A stretch of DNA of 44,982 bases from MWAR01 sp036567845 (GTDB taxonomy: Bacteria > Muiribacteriota > Ozemobacteria > Ozemobacterales > Ozemobacteraceae). The stretch spans positions 1 to 44,982 of the forward strand of contig DATCTT010000233.1 in the NCBI GenBank assembly GCA_036567845.1. Direction: 5' to 3'. Made by a program: the position numbers and the translations under genes. The notes under the pieces were generated by a model. It ran no database searches, had not been told where the DNA came from, and was given only the letters and a program-made list of their open reading frames with translations. Position 1 is the stretch's first letter. The number at the start of each line of letters is the position of its first letter. Positions 7,836-14,331 of the stretch are shown piece after piece.

Positions 7836-10315
7836 CTCGACGACTGGTGGTCATCGGCGGTGTTGCCGGCGGCGCTTCCGCGGCAGCCCGCGCCCGGCGT
7901 CTCGACGAACAGGCGGAAATCATCGTTCTCGAACGGGGCCCGTTCGTCAGCTTCGCCAACTGCGGCCTCCCCTACCATATCGGAAACGTCATCAAGGAGA
8001 GGGACGATCTGGTCCTTCAAACACCCGCATCCCTGAAAAAGCGGCTCGGCCTCGATGTGCGCACTCTGCACGAGGCTGTCCGAATCGATCCGAAGAACAA
8101 GGAAGTCACCGTTCGTGACCTCCAGGCCGGGCGTGAGTATTCCCTTCGGTATGACAAGCTGATCCTCGCTCCCGGCGCCGAGGCGTTCAAACCCCCTCTC
8201 CCCGGCATCGATTCGCCCCGCGTGTTCACACTCAAGACGATCCCCGACATGGATGCGATCATCGCCCATCTCGGGAAGAATCCTGTCCGGCATGCCACTG
8301 TCATCGGCGGTGGCTTCATCGGTATCGAGGCAGCCGAAAACCTGCGCCACCGCGGCCTTGCCGTCACCCTCGTCGAGCGTGAGAAGCAGGTCATGCCGCC
8401 TCTCGATGCGGAAATGACCGCTCCGCTGCACCAGCACCTCCGGTTCAATGGCATCGATCTGCGCCTCGGAAGCCAGGTTTCGGGAATCGCCGATGCCGGC
8501 GGCAGGCTCGCTCTCCAGTTTGCCGAAGGTGCCCCCGTCGAAACCGATCTGATCATCCTTTCGATCGGGGTTCGCCCCGAATCGAAACTCGCGAAAGAAG
8601 CTGGTCTGACGCTCAATGCCCGCGGCTCGATCGCCGTCGACCGGTGCATGCGCACCTCGGATCCCGACATCTTCGCCGTGGGCGATGCCGTCGAATCCTT
8701 CGATCGCATCACCGGCGATCCCTCCTCGGTCCCCCTCGCGGGCCCCGCCAACCGCCAGGGCCGTATCGCCGCCGACAACGCCATGAGCGATGCCTCTGTC
8801 GAATACCGGGGCACGCTCGGCACCTGGATCGTCAAAGTGTTCGACATGACCGCCGCTCAGACGGGCCTCTCCGAAAAACAATTGAAGCGGCTCGGCAGAC
8901 CCTACGCCAAAGCCTACACCCATCCGGCCAGCCACGCCGGCTATTATCCTGGTGCCGTGCCGATGTCGATCAAACTCCTCTACACCCCCGGGGACGGAAA
9001 AATTCTCGGAGCCCAGATTATCGGCAGTGACGGTGTCGACAAGCGCATCGACGTGCTTGCCACAGCCATAGCGGCGAACATGACGGTCGAGGATCTCGTG
9101 CACCTCGAGCTCGCGTATGCACCGCCTTACGGCTCGGCCAAGGATCCGGTCAACATGATCGGCATGGTCGCCGAGAACATCCGGAAAAACTTGTACCGGC
9201 CCATCCAGGTCGATGAACTTCCGGCCCTCGACCCGCAAAAACACGTCCTGCTCGACGTCCGCACGCCGGGCGAGCACGAAGCCGGCCATATCCCAGGCTC
9301 CCTTCTGATCCCCGTGGATGAGCTGCGTGAGAGGCTCGGCGAGCTTCCAAAAGACCGGGAAATCATCGTTTACTGCCAGGTGGCCCTTCGCGGCTACTTC
9401 GCCCAGCGCATCCTTTCCCAGAAGGGGTTCAACGCCCGCAATCTCGTCGGCGGTTTCAAAACCTGGACGCTGTATCACGAGGAGGCACTCCGTTCTTCTC
9501 CCGCACCCAAGCCGATCCAGGAAACCTTCTGCAGCACGCCGGCCGCCACCCCCACTTCGGGAGGGGAAACCTTCGAGCTCGACGCATGCGGTCTTCAGTG
9601 CCCCGGCCCCCTGATGAAAATGCGCGACCGCGTCGAGCAGCTGAAAGCCGGCCAGTATCTCAAGGTGACGGCCACAGATCCGGGATTCCCGGCCGATGCC
9701 GAAGCCTGGTGCCGCCGTTCCGGCAACAAGCTCGTGCAGAAAGGCGGCGAGAAGGGCCGCTACTCCGTCATCATCGAGAAAACTGCGGAAGCCCTTTCCC
9801 CGGCGATTGCCTGCGCAACCCCGTTCCTGGCTGGTCTGCAGGGGAAAAAACGGCTGACAATGGTCGTTTTCAGCGGTGATCTCGACCGGGCGTATGCCAC
9901 GTTCATCATCGCCAACGGCGCAGCGGCGATGGGCCTCGAAGTGACCTTGTTCTTCACCTTCTGGGGCCTCAATATCCTCCGGCGCAAGGATGCGCCCGCC
10001 GTCGAAAAGACGGTGCTCGAATCGATGTTCGGGATGATGATGCCGCGCGGCGCCGAGGCGCTCGGCCTGTCGAAAATGCATTTCGCCGGTGCCGGAACAC
10101 TCATGATGAAGCACGTGATGGATCAGAAGAAGGTCGCCCCGCTGCCGGAACTGATCGAATCGGCCAAAAAGTCCGGCGTGAAAATGGTCGCCTGCACGAT
10201 GAGCATGGATGTCATGGGCCTGAAGAAGGCCGAACTCATCGACGGGATCACGGAAGGCGGCGTGGCCGCCTACCTCGACTCAGCCGCGGACTCCACCATC
10301 AATCTGTTCGTCTGA
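7832..10315 (+). CDS. CoA-disulfide reductase/rhodanese/TusA/DsrE-like fusion
   Basis: 827 residues, AGGAGG eight bases upstream. Four modules are visible. Residues 1-445 are a CoA-disulfide-reductase flavoprotein: FAD motif GGVAGGASAAAR, redox Cys44 in SFANCGLPYHIG, NAD motif VIGGGFIGIEAAE, and FAD motif DIFAVGDA. Residues 455-545 are a rhodanese with its loop cysteine in YCQVALRGYFA. Residues 565-635 are TusA-like, with the signature CGLQCPGPLMKM. Residues 660-827 resemble DsrE/DsrF proteins. CoA-disulfide reductases use NAD(P)H to reduce CoA disulfide or persulfide. The fused carriers suggest sulfane sulfur is passed within one cytoplasmic protein. CDR-rhodanese and longer fusions are known, so the architecture is not unique. 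An intrinsic terminator follows. Confidence 0.92.
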   Translation: MTRRLVVIGGVAGGASAAARARRLDEQAEIIVLERGPFVSFANCGLPYHIGNVIKERDDLVLQTPASLKKRLGLDVRTLHEAVRIDPKNKEVTVRDLQAGREYSLRYDKLILAPGAEAFKPPLPGIDSPRVFTLKTIPDMDAIIAHLGKNPVRHATVIGGGFIGIEAAENLRHRGLAVTLVEREKQVMPPLDAEMTAPLHQHLRFNGIDLRLGSQVSGIADAGGRLALQFAEGAPVETDLIILSIGVRPESKLAKEAGLTLNARGSIAVDRCMRTSDPDIFAVGDAVESFDRITGDPSSVPLAGPANRQGRIAADNAMSDASVEYRGTLGTWIVKVFDMTAAQTGLSEKQLKRLGRPYAKAYTHPASHAGYYPGAVPMSIKLLYTPGDGKILGAQIIGSDGVDKRIDVLATAIAANMTVEDLVHLELAYAPPYGSAKDPVNMIGMVAENIRKNLYRPIQVDELPALDPQKHVLLDVRTPGEHEAGHIPGSLLIPVDELRERLGELPKDREIIVYCQVALRGYFAQRILSQKGFNARNLVGGFKTWTLYHEEALRSSPAPKPIQETFCSTPAATPTSGGETFELDACGLQCPGPLMKMRDRVEQLKAGQYLKVTATDPGFPADAEAWCRRSGNKLVQKGGEKGRYSVIIEKTAEALSPAIACATPFLAGLQGKKRLTMVVFSGDLDRAYATFIIANGAAAMGLEVTLFFTFWGLNILRRKDAPAVEKTVLESMFGMMMPRGAEALGLSKMHFAGAGTLMMKHVMDQKKVAPLPELIESAKKSGVKMVACTMSMDVMGLKKAELIDGITEGGVAAYLDSAADSTINLFV

Positions 10316-10330
10316 CCACCACCCACCGAA

Positions 10331-10361
10331 GGCGGGGCGCAATCGCTGCCCCGTCTTTTTT
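10331..10361 (+). terminator. Intrinsic terminator after the sulfur fusion gene
   Basis: GGCGGGGC (10331-10338) pairs with GCCCCGTC (10348-10355), leaving a nine-base loop. Six T follow at 10356-10361. Confidence 0.85.
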
Positions 10362-10994
10362 ATTGTCCGTTCACCGTCCCAGACGAAGGGAAACTCCGGG
10401 GACATTGCAAGAACATCAGGGGGTAGAAGAAGAGAACAGAATGGGGGAACGCCCCTGGCCAGGAGCTGCCCCCCGATGAACACGGCTTCAATCGGCCATC
10501 GGAGATGTCGGATTCGTTGAAATCAGGGGTGACCACGCGCGAACGACGGTCCGATGTTGCATTGATCGGCATTTGAAGCCACATCCGGGGCCCTCCCATG
10601 CTCTTTTCGGCCTGTCAAGCGTTTGTCAAGAGGGCACAGGAAATTTCTTTTCCACCCCACCGTACCGCATGAATGGCTTATCCCCATGGTTTTCCACATT
10701 TTCCACCAGGAGCGATTGTACCCCGCCAGTCCCCCCTCACATGCACGCAAAAAGCCCGGATCGTGGGTTATCGGGGTTGCATTGATGCCCCTTTTCCCGC
10801 TCAAGTCTCAGCGTAAAAGGTGCCCCATTCCCCCTGTTAATTTATCTGTTTTCTGATAGTTTATCCTGGAGTTCATCGCTCAGGAAAGCCTCGGGTTCCA
10901 GAAATCCTGGAAAACCGGCATGAGAGCTTTGCGCGCAGAGATTACGCCGAAGAAAAGGAAGAAAGATGCAGGGGCTTTCGGAAGGGCCTCAGAC
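10362..10994. other. Non-coding stretch between convergent genes
   Basis: About 630 bases with no supportable gene: the open frames here are short, lack ribosome sites and read as low-complexity. Visible items are a cluster of DnaA-box-like 9-mers (10648-10707) and an 11-base direct repeat, GTTGCATTGAT, at 10556-10566 and 10776-10786. No terminator with a clear T-run was found for the leftward dnaX. Confidence 0.6.
10648..10707 (+). repeat. Cluster of DnaA-box-like 9-mers
   Basis: Within 60 bases the same strand carries TTTTCCACC (10648), TTATCCCCA (10678), TTTTCCACA (10690) and TTTTCCACC (10699). They differ from the DnaA box TTATCCACA by one or two bases, and the last two are directly adjacent. 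None is a perfect box. Confidence 0.4.
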
Positions 10995-12869
10995 TCAGGA
11001 CGCGGGAGTTTTGCCGGGGGGGGTATCCCCATTTCCCCGTTCGACCTCGGTCACATCGCCGCCAAAGACATCCAAGGCATCAGCGATAGAGGGTTTGGCA
11101 AGAACCTTCTTGCGTCCCTCTTGCTCGATGCGGGCAATCTGCTGGGCATGTTGAGCGCCTGCCGGAGCTGGTGCCGGCCCCCCTGTCGACGAAGGAGCAC
11201 CGGATGAGGCCTCCCGGGAGTTGGATTCCTGGATGTTTTTGATGGTGAACTTGGTTCCTGGGCCGAATATTTCGCCAAGCAGCGGCTCCATCATGGCCAT
11301 GACGCCAGGTTCACGCAAGCGTTCGAGATGAAACCCCGAACTGGTGAGAGCCGTGACGACCCCATCCTTGAACGAGCCAAATGTTGCCTGCTGGAGGAAC
11401 GCCCCGTTCACCCGCGAAACCTTCATGAATCGGGCCTGAAGAGTCTGAAACAGGGATGCCGGCGACCCTGACCGCGCCCCGGGCTCCTGGGAAGGTACTT
11501 CTTCATCGTCGGAAACCGGCCGCAAAGGCTTAGGTGCCGCCACCGGCTTTTTCATCGGCTCATTCCGGCCAGCACCACCGGGCAGGGCACGAAGACCAGG
11601 GGAACCAAGTACGGCGGGTGAGCGGACGGCTGGTCCTGCGGGAGTAGCCGGAGCCAGGGGGAGGGAACCGCCCATGAGACGGTTTTCGACGGCCGCCACC
11701 CGGCGTTCGAGGCCTTCGGTACCCACCGAAACCTCCCCCATCGCAAGCCGGACGAGCTCGATTTCGAGCAGCAACCGAGGGTAGGCGGAGCTGCGGAGGC
11801 TCCAGACGACCCGCTCCAGCCGCACGGCCATGGCCATCAGCAGCTCGGCACCGATACCGGTCACCTGGGCGGTGATGTCCTGCGCCTGTTCGACCGGAAT
11901 CTCGAGAACGGGTCCGGCTTTCGGGTCGATCTTGAGAACGAGGCATCGGCGCAGGTATTCGAGCAGATCCCGGCCGATGGTCAGGGTCTCATGACCCCGG
12001 AAAAACAGCTCATGAAGCCGTGTGAGAAGACCGGACGCGTCTTTCGTGAAGATGCACTGGGAGATCTGTCGCAGCACAGCGTGGCCGAGCCGGCGGGTCA
12101 TCTCGAGCACCATGTCGAGCGTGACGATGCCGCCCGACATCGAGCCAGTGATTTGATCGAGCAGGCTCAGCGCGTCGCGAAACCCACCGGCAGCGCATTC
12201 CGCGATGAGATACAGAGCTTCCTGGCCGATTTCGGGGAAGTTCTGGGGATCGGCTTCGCGCTCCTTGAGAGCGACCTCGGTGAGTCGCTCGACGATGATC
12301 TTGCGGGAGATGGCATGGAAATCGAAGCACTGGCACCGGGAAAGGATCGTGGCCGGCACCTTCTGCGGATCCGTGGTCGCAAGAACGAACACGACCCGGG
12401 GCGGCGGTTCTTCGAGGGTTTTGAGAAATGCATTGAATGCGGCCCCGGACAGCATGTGCACTTCGTCGATGATGTAAATCTTGTACTGGCCCTCGACCGG
12501 AAGGTATTTGACCTTCTCACGCATCTGGCGGATGTCGTCGACGCCATTGTTGCTGGCGGCATCGATCTCGACAATGTCCATGAAGGTCAGATCCTCGATG
12601 CGGCGGCACACGTCGCAGGTGCGGCAGGCATCCTTCATGCCGTTGGCGAGAGTGACGGGCTGACGGCAGTTGAGGATCTTCGCGAGCAGGCGGGCAGCCG
12701 AGGTCTTGCCGGTGCCGCGCGGCCCGGAAAACATGTAGGCGTGGGCAAGCCGGCCGGTCGAGACGGCAGACTGAAGCGTTCGGACGATATGCTCCTGCCC
12801 GAGCAACTCGGAAAACGTCTGGGGACGATATTTCCGGTAGAGGTTCTGTCTCGTGGGCTGACTGCTCAT
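10995..12869 (-). CDS. dnaX: DNA polymerase III subunit tau/gamma
   Basis: 624 residues from ATG 12867-12869. An adjacent upstream ATG at 12870-12872 is only 4 bases from AGGAG, whereas this one is 7. It is the clamp-loader ATPase that opens and loads the sliding clamp and, as tau, joins the polymerase cores. Residues 50-57 (second-ATG numbering minus one) carry Walker A GPRGTGKT. A zinc module with four cysteines lies near 68-88, DEVH near 136, and the arginine-finger SRC motif follows. Residues of about 375-500 are a Pro/Ala/Gly-rich linker. The C-terminal 120 residues include FMKVSRVNGAFLQQATFG, a tau-like domain. It lies downstream of tRNA-Ser and SRP RNA, a neighbourhood also seen in Bacillus. 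A weak shift site near codon 440 is reported as a finding. Confidence 0.96.
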   Translation of the reverse strand: MSSQPTRQNLYRKYRPQTFSELLGQEHIVRTLQSAVSTGRLAHAYMFSGPRGTGKTSAARLLAKILNCRQPVTLANGMKDACRTCDVCRRIEDLTFMDIVEIDAASNNGVDDIRQMREKVKYLPVEGQYKIYIIDEVHMLSGAAFNAFLKTLEEPPPRVVFVLATTDPQKVPATILSRCQCFDFHAISRKIIVERLTEVALKEREADPQNFPEIGQEALYLIAECAAGGFRDALSLLDQITGSMSGGIVTLDMVLEMTRRLGHAVLRQISQCIFTKDASGLLTRLHELFFRGHETLTIGRDLLEYLRRCLVLKIDPKAGPVLEIPVEQAQDITAQVTGIGAELLMAMAVRLERVVWSLRSSAYPRLLLEIELVRLAMGEVSVGTEGLERRVAAVENRLMGGSLPLAPATPAGPAVRSPAVLGSPGLRALPGGAGRNEPMKKPVAAPKPLRPVSDDEEVPSQEPGARSGSPASLFQTLQARFMKVSRVNGAFLQQATFGSFKDGVVTALTSSGFHLERLREPGVMAMMEPLLGEIFGPGTKFTIKNIQESNSREASSGAPSSTGGPAPAPAGAQHAQQIARIEQEGRKKVLAKPSIADALDVFGGDVTEVERGNGDTPPGKTPAS

Positions 12870-12975
12870 CATCAGTCTCCTGCCGTCAGGCCGTAGCCCG
12901 CGGGGAATGGGAATGCAAAGAACATGATGCCTCAGCCGGGTCAGCCGGGCAACAGAAATCGGCGGGCTAAAGCAA

Positions 12976-13012
12976 CGAAGGGAAAACGCTTTCTGAAAGC
13001 GCTTTCCCTTCG
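12976..13012 (-). terminator. Near-perfect 18-bp hairpin after the SRP RNA gene
   Basis: On the minus strand CGAAGGGAAAGCGCTTTC is followed by one loop base and an 18-base complement with a single mismatch, then TTGCTTTAG. It starts 12 bases after the predicted SRP RNA 3' end, so it is best read as its terminator. The T-run is interrupted. The inner GAAAGCGCTTTC is itself a perfect palindrome resembling LacI/CcpA-type operators. Confidence 0.6.
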
Positions 13013-13024
13013 GTCATCTGCGAG

Positions 13025-13293
13025 GTCGTGCACCTGCCCTCGTTCCACGATCAATGGCCCATTTCCTGAACCTTCTGCTCCGGACAGGCACTGCCACATC
13101 ACCCGAAAGCTGACGTTTACCGTTGCTATCTTCCGATCCTGGCGGGGTTCACGGGCTTTCGCCGTGTGGAACCCGTCCTTCACTACTTCCGGAACAGGCT
13201 GGTACCACCAACCAGGTCCTCTGGCAGGGATTCAACCCGCCGGCGGGGATTTGCGGTTTGGTAGAGGACCCCGAGCCCTCCGTCTAGCACGAC
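13025..13293 (-). ncRNA. ffs: Signal recognition particle RNA, long form with Alu domain
   Basis: About 269 bases on the minus strand. Domain IV is clear at roughly 13118-13146: CCAGGATCGGAAGATAGCA has the GGAA tetraloop and the asymmetric AGCA side that binds Ffh. The 5' end (GTCGTGCTAG, then CCGCAAATCC and GGTTGAATCCC) resembles the Alu domain of the Bacillus scRNA. The 3' end (CAGGTGCACGAC) resembles that RNA's 3' end. Terminal GTCGTGC (13287-13293) pairs exactly with GCACGAC (13025-13031). An internal helix pairs GGTCCTCT/AGAGGACC (13215-13222, 13263-13270). SRP RNA targets membrane and secreted proteins co-translationally. Only two bases separate it from the tRNA-Ser 3' end, so the two are surely co-transcribed. 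Ends are approximate. Confidence 0.88.
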
Positions 13294-13295
13294 AG

Positions 13296-13379
13296 CGGAG
13301 AGGGCGAGATTCGAACTCGCGATCCTTTCGGATACGTACTTTCCAGGCACGCGCCATAGACCAACTAGGCGACCTCTCC
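13296..13379 (-). tRNA. tRNA-Ser (anticodon GGA)
   Basis: Acceptor stem GGAGAGG/CCTCTCC, anticodon loop CTGGAAA, long variable arm with GTATCC/GGATC, and T-loop TTCGAAT. Discriminator G. CCA is not encoded. It reads UCC and UCU codons. It is the last of five co-oriented tRNAs, two bases before the SRP RNA. Confidence 0.95.
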
Positions 13380-13409
13380 AAAACCCCACCTGGGGAGTAA
13401 AACCAAGGG

Positions 13410-13502
13410 CGGAGAGAGTGAGATTCGAACTCACGAGGCACGCTATCAACGCGCCTACTCGATTTCGAGTCGAGCGCTTTCGACCAACTCAGCCATCTCT
13501 CC
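13410..13502 (-). tRNA. tRNA-Ser (anticodon CGA)
   Basis: Acceptor GGAGAGA/TCTCTCC, anticodon loop CTCGAAA, long class II variable arm, and TTCGAAT T-loop. Discriminator G and no encoded CCA. It reads UCG. Confidence 0.95.
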
Positions 13503-13514
13503 AAAAAAAAACAG

Positions 13515-13589
13515 CGCGCCTGAGAGGACTCGAACCTCTGGCCACCAGATCCGCAATCTGGTGCTCTATCCAAACTGAGCTACAGGCGC
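13515..13589 (-). tRNA. tRNA-Arg (anticodon GCG, unusual)
   Basis: A 75-base class I tRNA: acceptor GCGCCTG/CAGGCGC, D-arm GCTC/GAGC, anticodon stem CCAGA/TCTGG around the loop TTGCGGA, and T-arm AGAGG/CCTCT with TTCGAGT. The anticodon is GCG, not the ACG (read as ICG) found in nearly all bacteria. Arginine identity features remain: A after the GG of the D-loop, C35 and G discriminator. Nine T follow the 3' end before the next tRNA. Confidence 0.9.
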
Positions 13590-13600
13590 ATATTAAGCGG

Positions 13601-13692
13601 CGGAGAAGGCGGGATTCGAACCCGCGGTAGAGCTTTACGGCCCTACGACGGTTTAGCAAACCGTTGCCTTAAGCCAACTCGGCCACCTCTCC
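13601..13692 (-). tRNA. tRNA-Ser (anticodon GCT)
   Basis: Acceptor GGAGAGG/CTTCTCC with one G-U pair, anticodon loop TTGCTAA, long variable arm, and T-loop TTCGAAT. Discriminator G and no encoded CCA. It reads AGC and AGU. Confidence 0.95.
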
Positions 13693-13705
13693 AAAACTAC
13701 TGGCA

Positions 13706-13788
13706 CGGAGGAAGCAGGATTCGAACCCGCGAACCTTTCGGTTTCCGGTTTTCAAGACCGGCGCCATCGACCACTCGGCCATTCCTCC
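13706..13788 (-). tRNA. tRNA-Ser (anticodon TGA)
   Basis: Acceptor GGAGGAA/TTCCTCC, anticodon loop CTTGAAA, long variable arm, and T-loop TTCGAAT. First gene of the tRNA operon, about 18 bases after the promoter -10 box. No encoded CCA. Confidence 0.95.
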
Positions 13789-13806
13789 ACGGCGGTCGTA
13801 AGGATC

Positions 13807-13835
13807 ACTATATCACAGGTACACCCGAAATGCAA
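13807..13835 (-). promoter_or_regulatory. Promoter of the tRNA/SRP RNA operon
   Basis: On the minus strand TTGCAT, a 17-base spacer, and TATAGT preceded by TG at the extended position. A perfect 8-bp inverted repeat, ACCTGTGA at 13849-13856 and TCACAGGT at 13813-13820, brackets the -35 box. The inner half lies in the spacer. Confidence 0.75.
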
Positions 13836-13863
13836 GCCTTCCGCCAAAACCTGTGATTTATTT

Positions 13864-14253
13864 TCAGCGCTCCCGGCCGGGCGCTTTCTGCTCGCCTCCG
13901 GAGCGCATCTCCGGAGCTCCGCTCGCAGTGACGGTGGGAATGACCAGTTCTTCGGGCCGGACGAGGCCGAGCCGCTCCCGGGCCAGCCGCTCAATGCCCT
14001 CAGGCGTCGAAAGGGTGTCGAGATTCTGCTTTAGACGCCGGTTTTCCCGTTCGAGTGTCTCGATTTTCAGATTCAGCTCGCCCTCTTTGATCAGCAGGCT
14101 GCGGATCGTCGAATACCGCGAAAGATAGATGACCGAGAGCGCCACACAGAACACGACGGAGAGAATGAACATGATCTCGGTCGAGAACCGTACCCGGCGC
14201 CGCTTTCCCGAAGAACCGACGGTGTGGGTCTGTTGCTGGTGTTCTTCTGCCAT
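13864..14253 (-). CDS. FtsB/DivIC-family septum formation initiator
   Basis: 129 residues. AGGAG lies 8 bases upstream of the ATG. A basic cytoplasmic N-terminus (GKRRRVRFSTE) is followed by one membrane helix at about 27-46, a coiled coil at about 55-82 (ELNLKIETLERENRRLK), and the family's C-terminal segment PEGIERLARERLGLVRPEE. FtsB/DivIC proteins act in the periplasm with FtsL and FtsQ/DivIB to activate septal wall synthesis. It is 78 bases downstream of gyrA on the same strand. The intervening gap holds GC-rich palindromes but no T-run terminator, so it may share that transcript. Confidence 0.85.
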   Translation of the reverse strand: MAEEHQQQTHTVGSSGKRRRVRFSTEIMFILSVVFCVALSVIYLSRYSTIRSLLIKEGELNLKIETLERENRRLKQNLDTLSTPEGIERLARERLGLVRPEELVIPTVTASGAPEMRSGGEQKAPGRER

Positions 14254-14268
14254 TCGCCCCGCTCCTGT

Positions 14269-14322
14269 ACCCGGCCCGGGCCGGGTTCTCCGGGCCTGGC
14301 CATCCCGGTGGACGGCCAGGCC
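14269..14322. repeat. GC-rich palindromes between gyrA and the ftsB-like gene
   Basis: ACCCGGCCCGGGCCGGGT (14269-14286) is an 18-base perfect palindrome. Next to it GGCCTGGCC (14293-14301) pairs with GGCCAGGCC (14314-14322). No T-run follows on the minus strand, so they look like RNA stability or processing hairpins rather than a terminator. Confidence 0.6.
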
Positions 14323-14331
14323 GGATACGTC

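Noticed and set aside
7724..10114. 796-codon open frame antisense to the sulfur fusion gene
   Set aside because: The + strand frame has complete, motif-rich domains and a ribosome site. The antisense frame is a product of high GC content and has no recognisable domain.
10523..10804. Small leftward gene in the gap downstream of dnaX
   Set aside because: No ribosome site, no recognisable protein features, and it spans the DnaA-box-like cluster.
12976..13012. LacI/CcpA-type operator
   Set aside because: The inner palindrome resembles such sites, but position directly after the SRP RNA 3' end and the long stem make a terminator the simpler reading.
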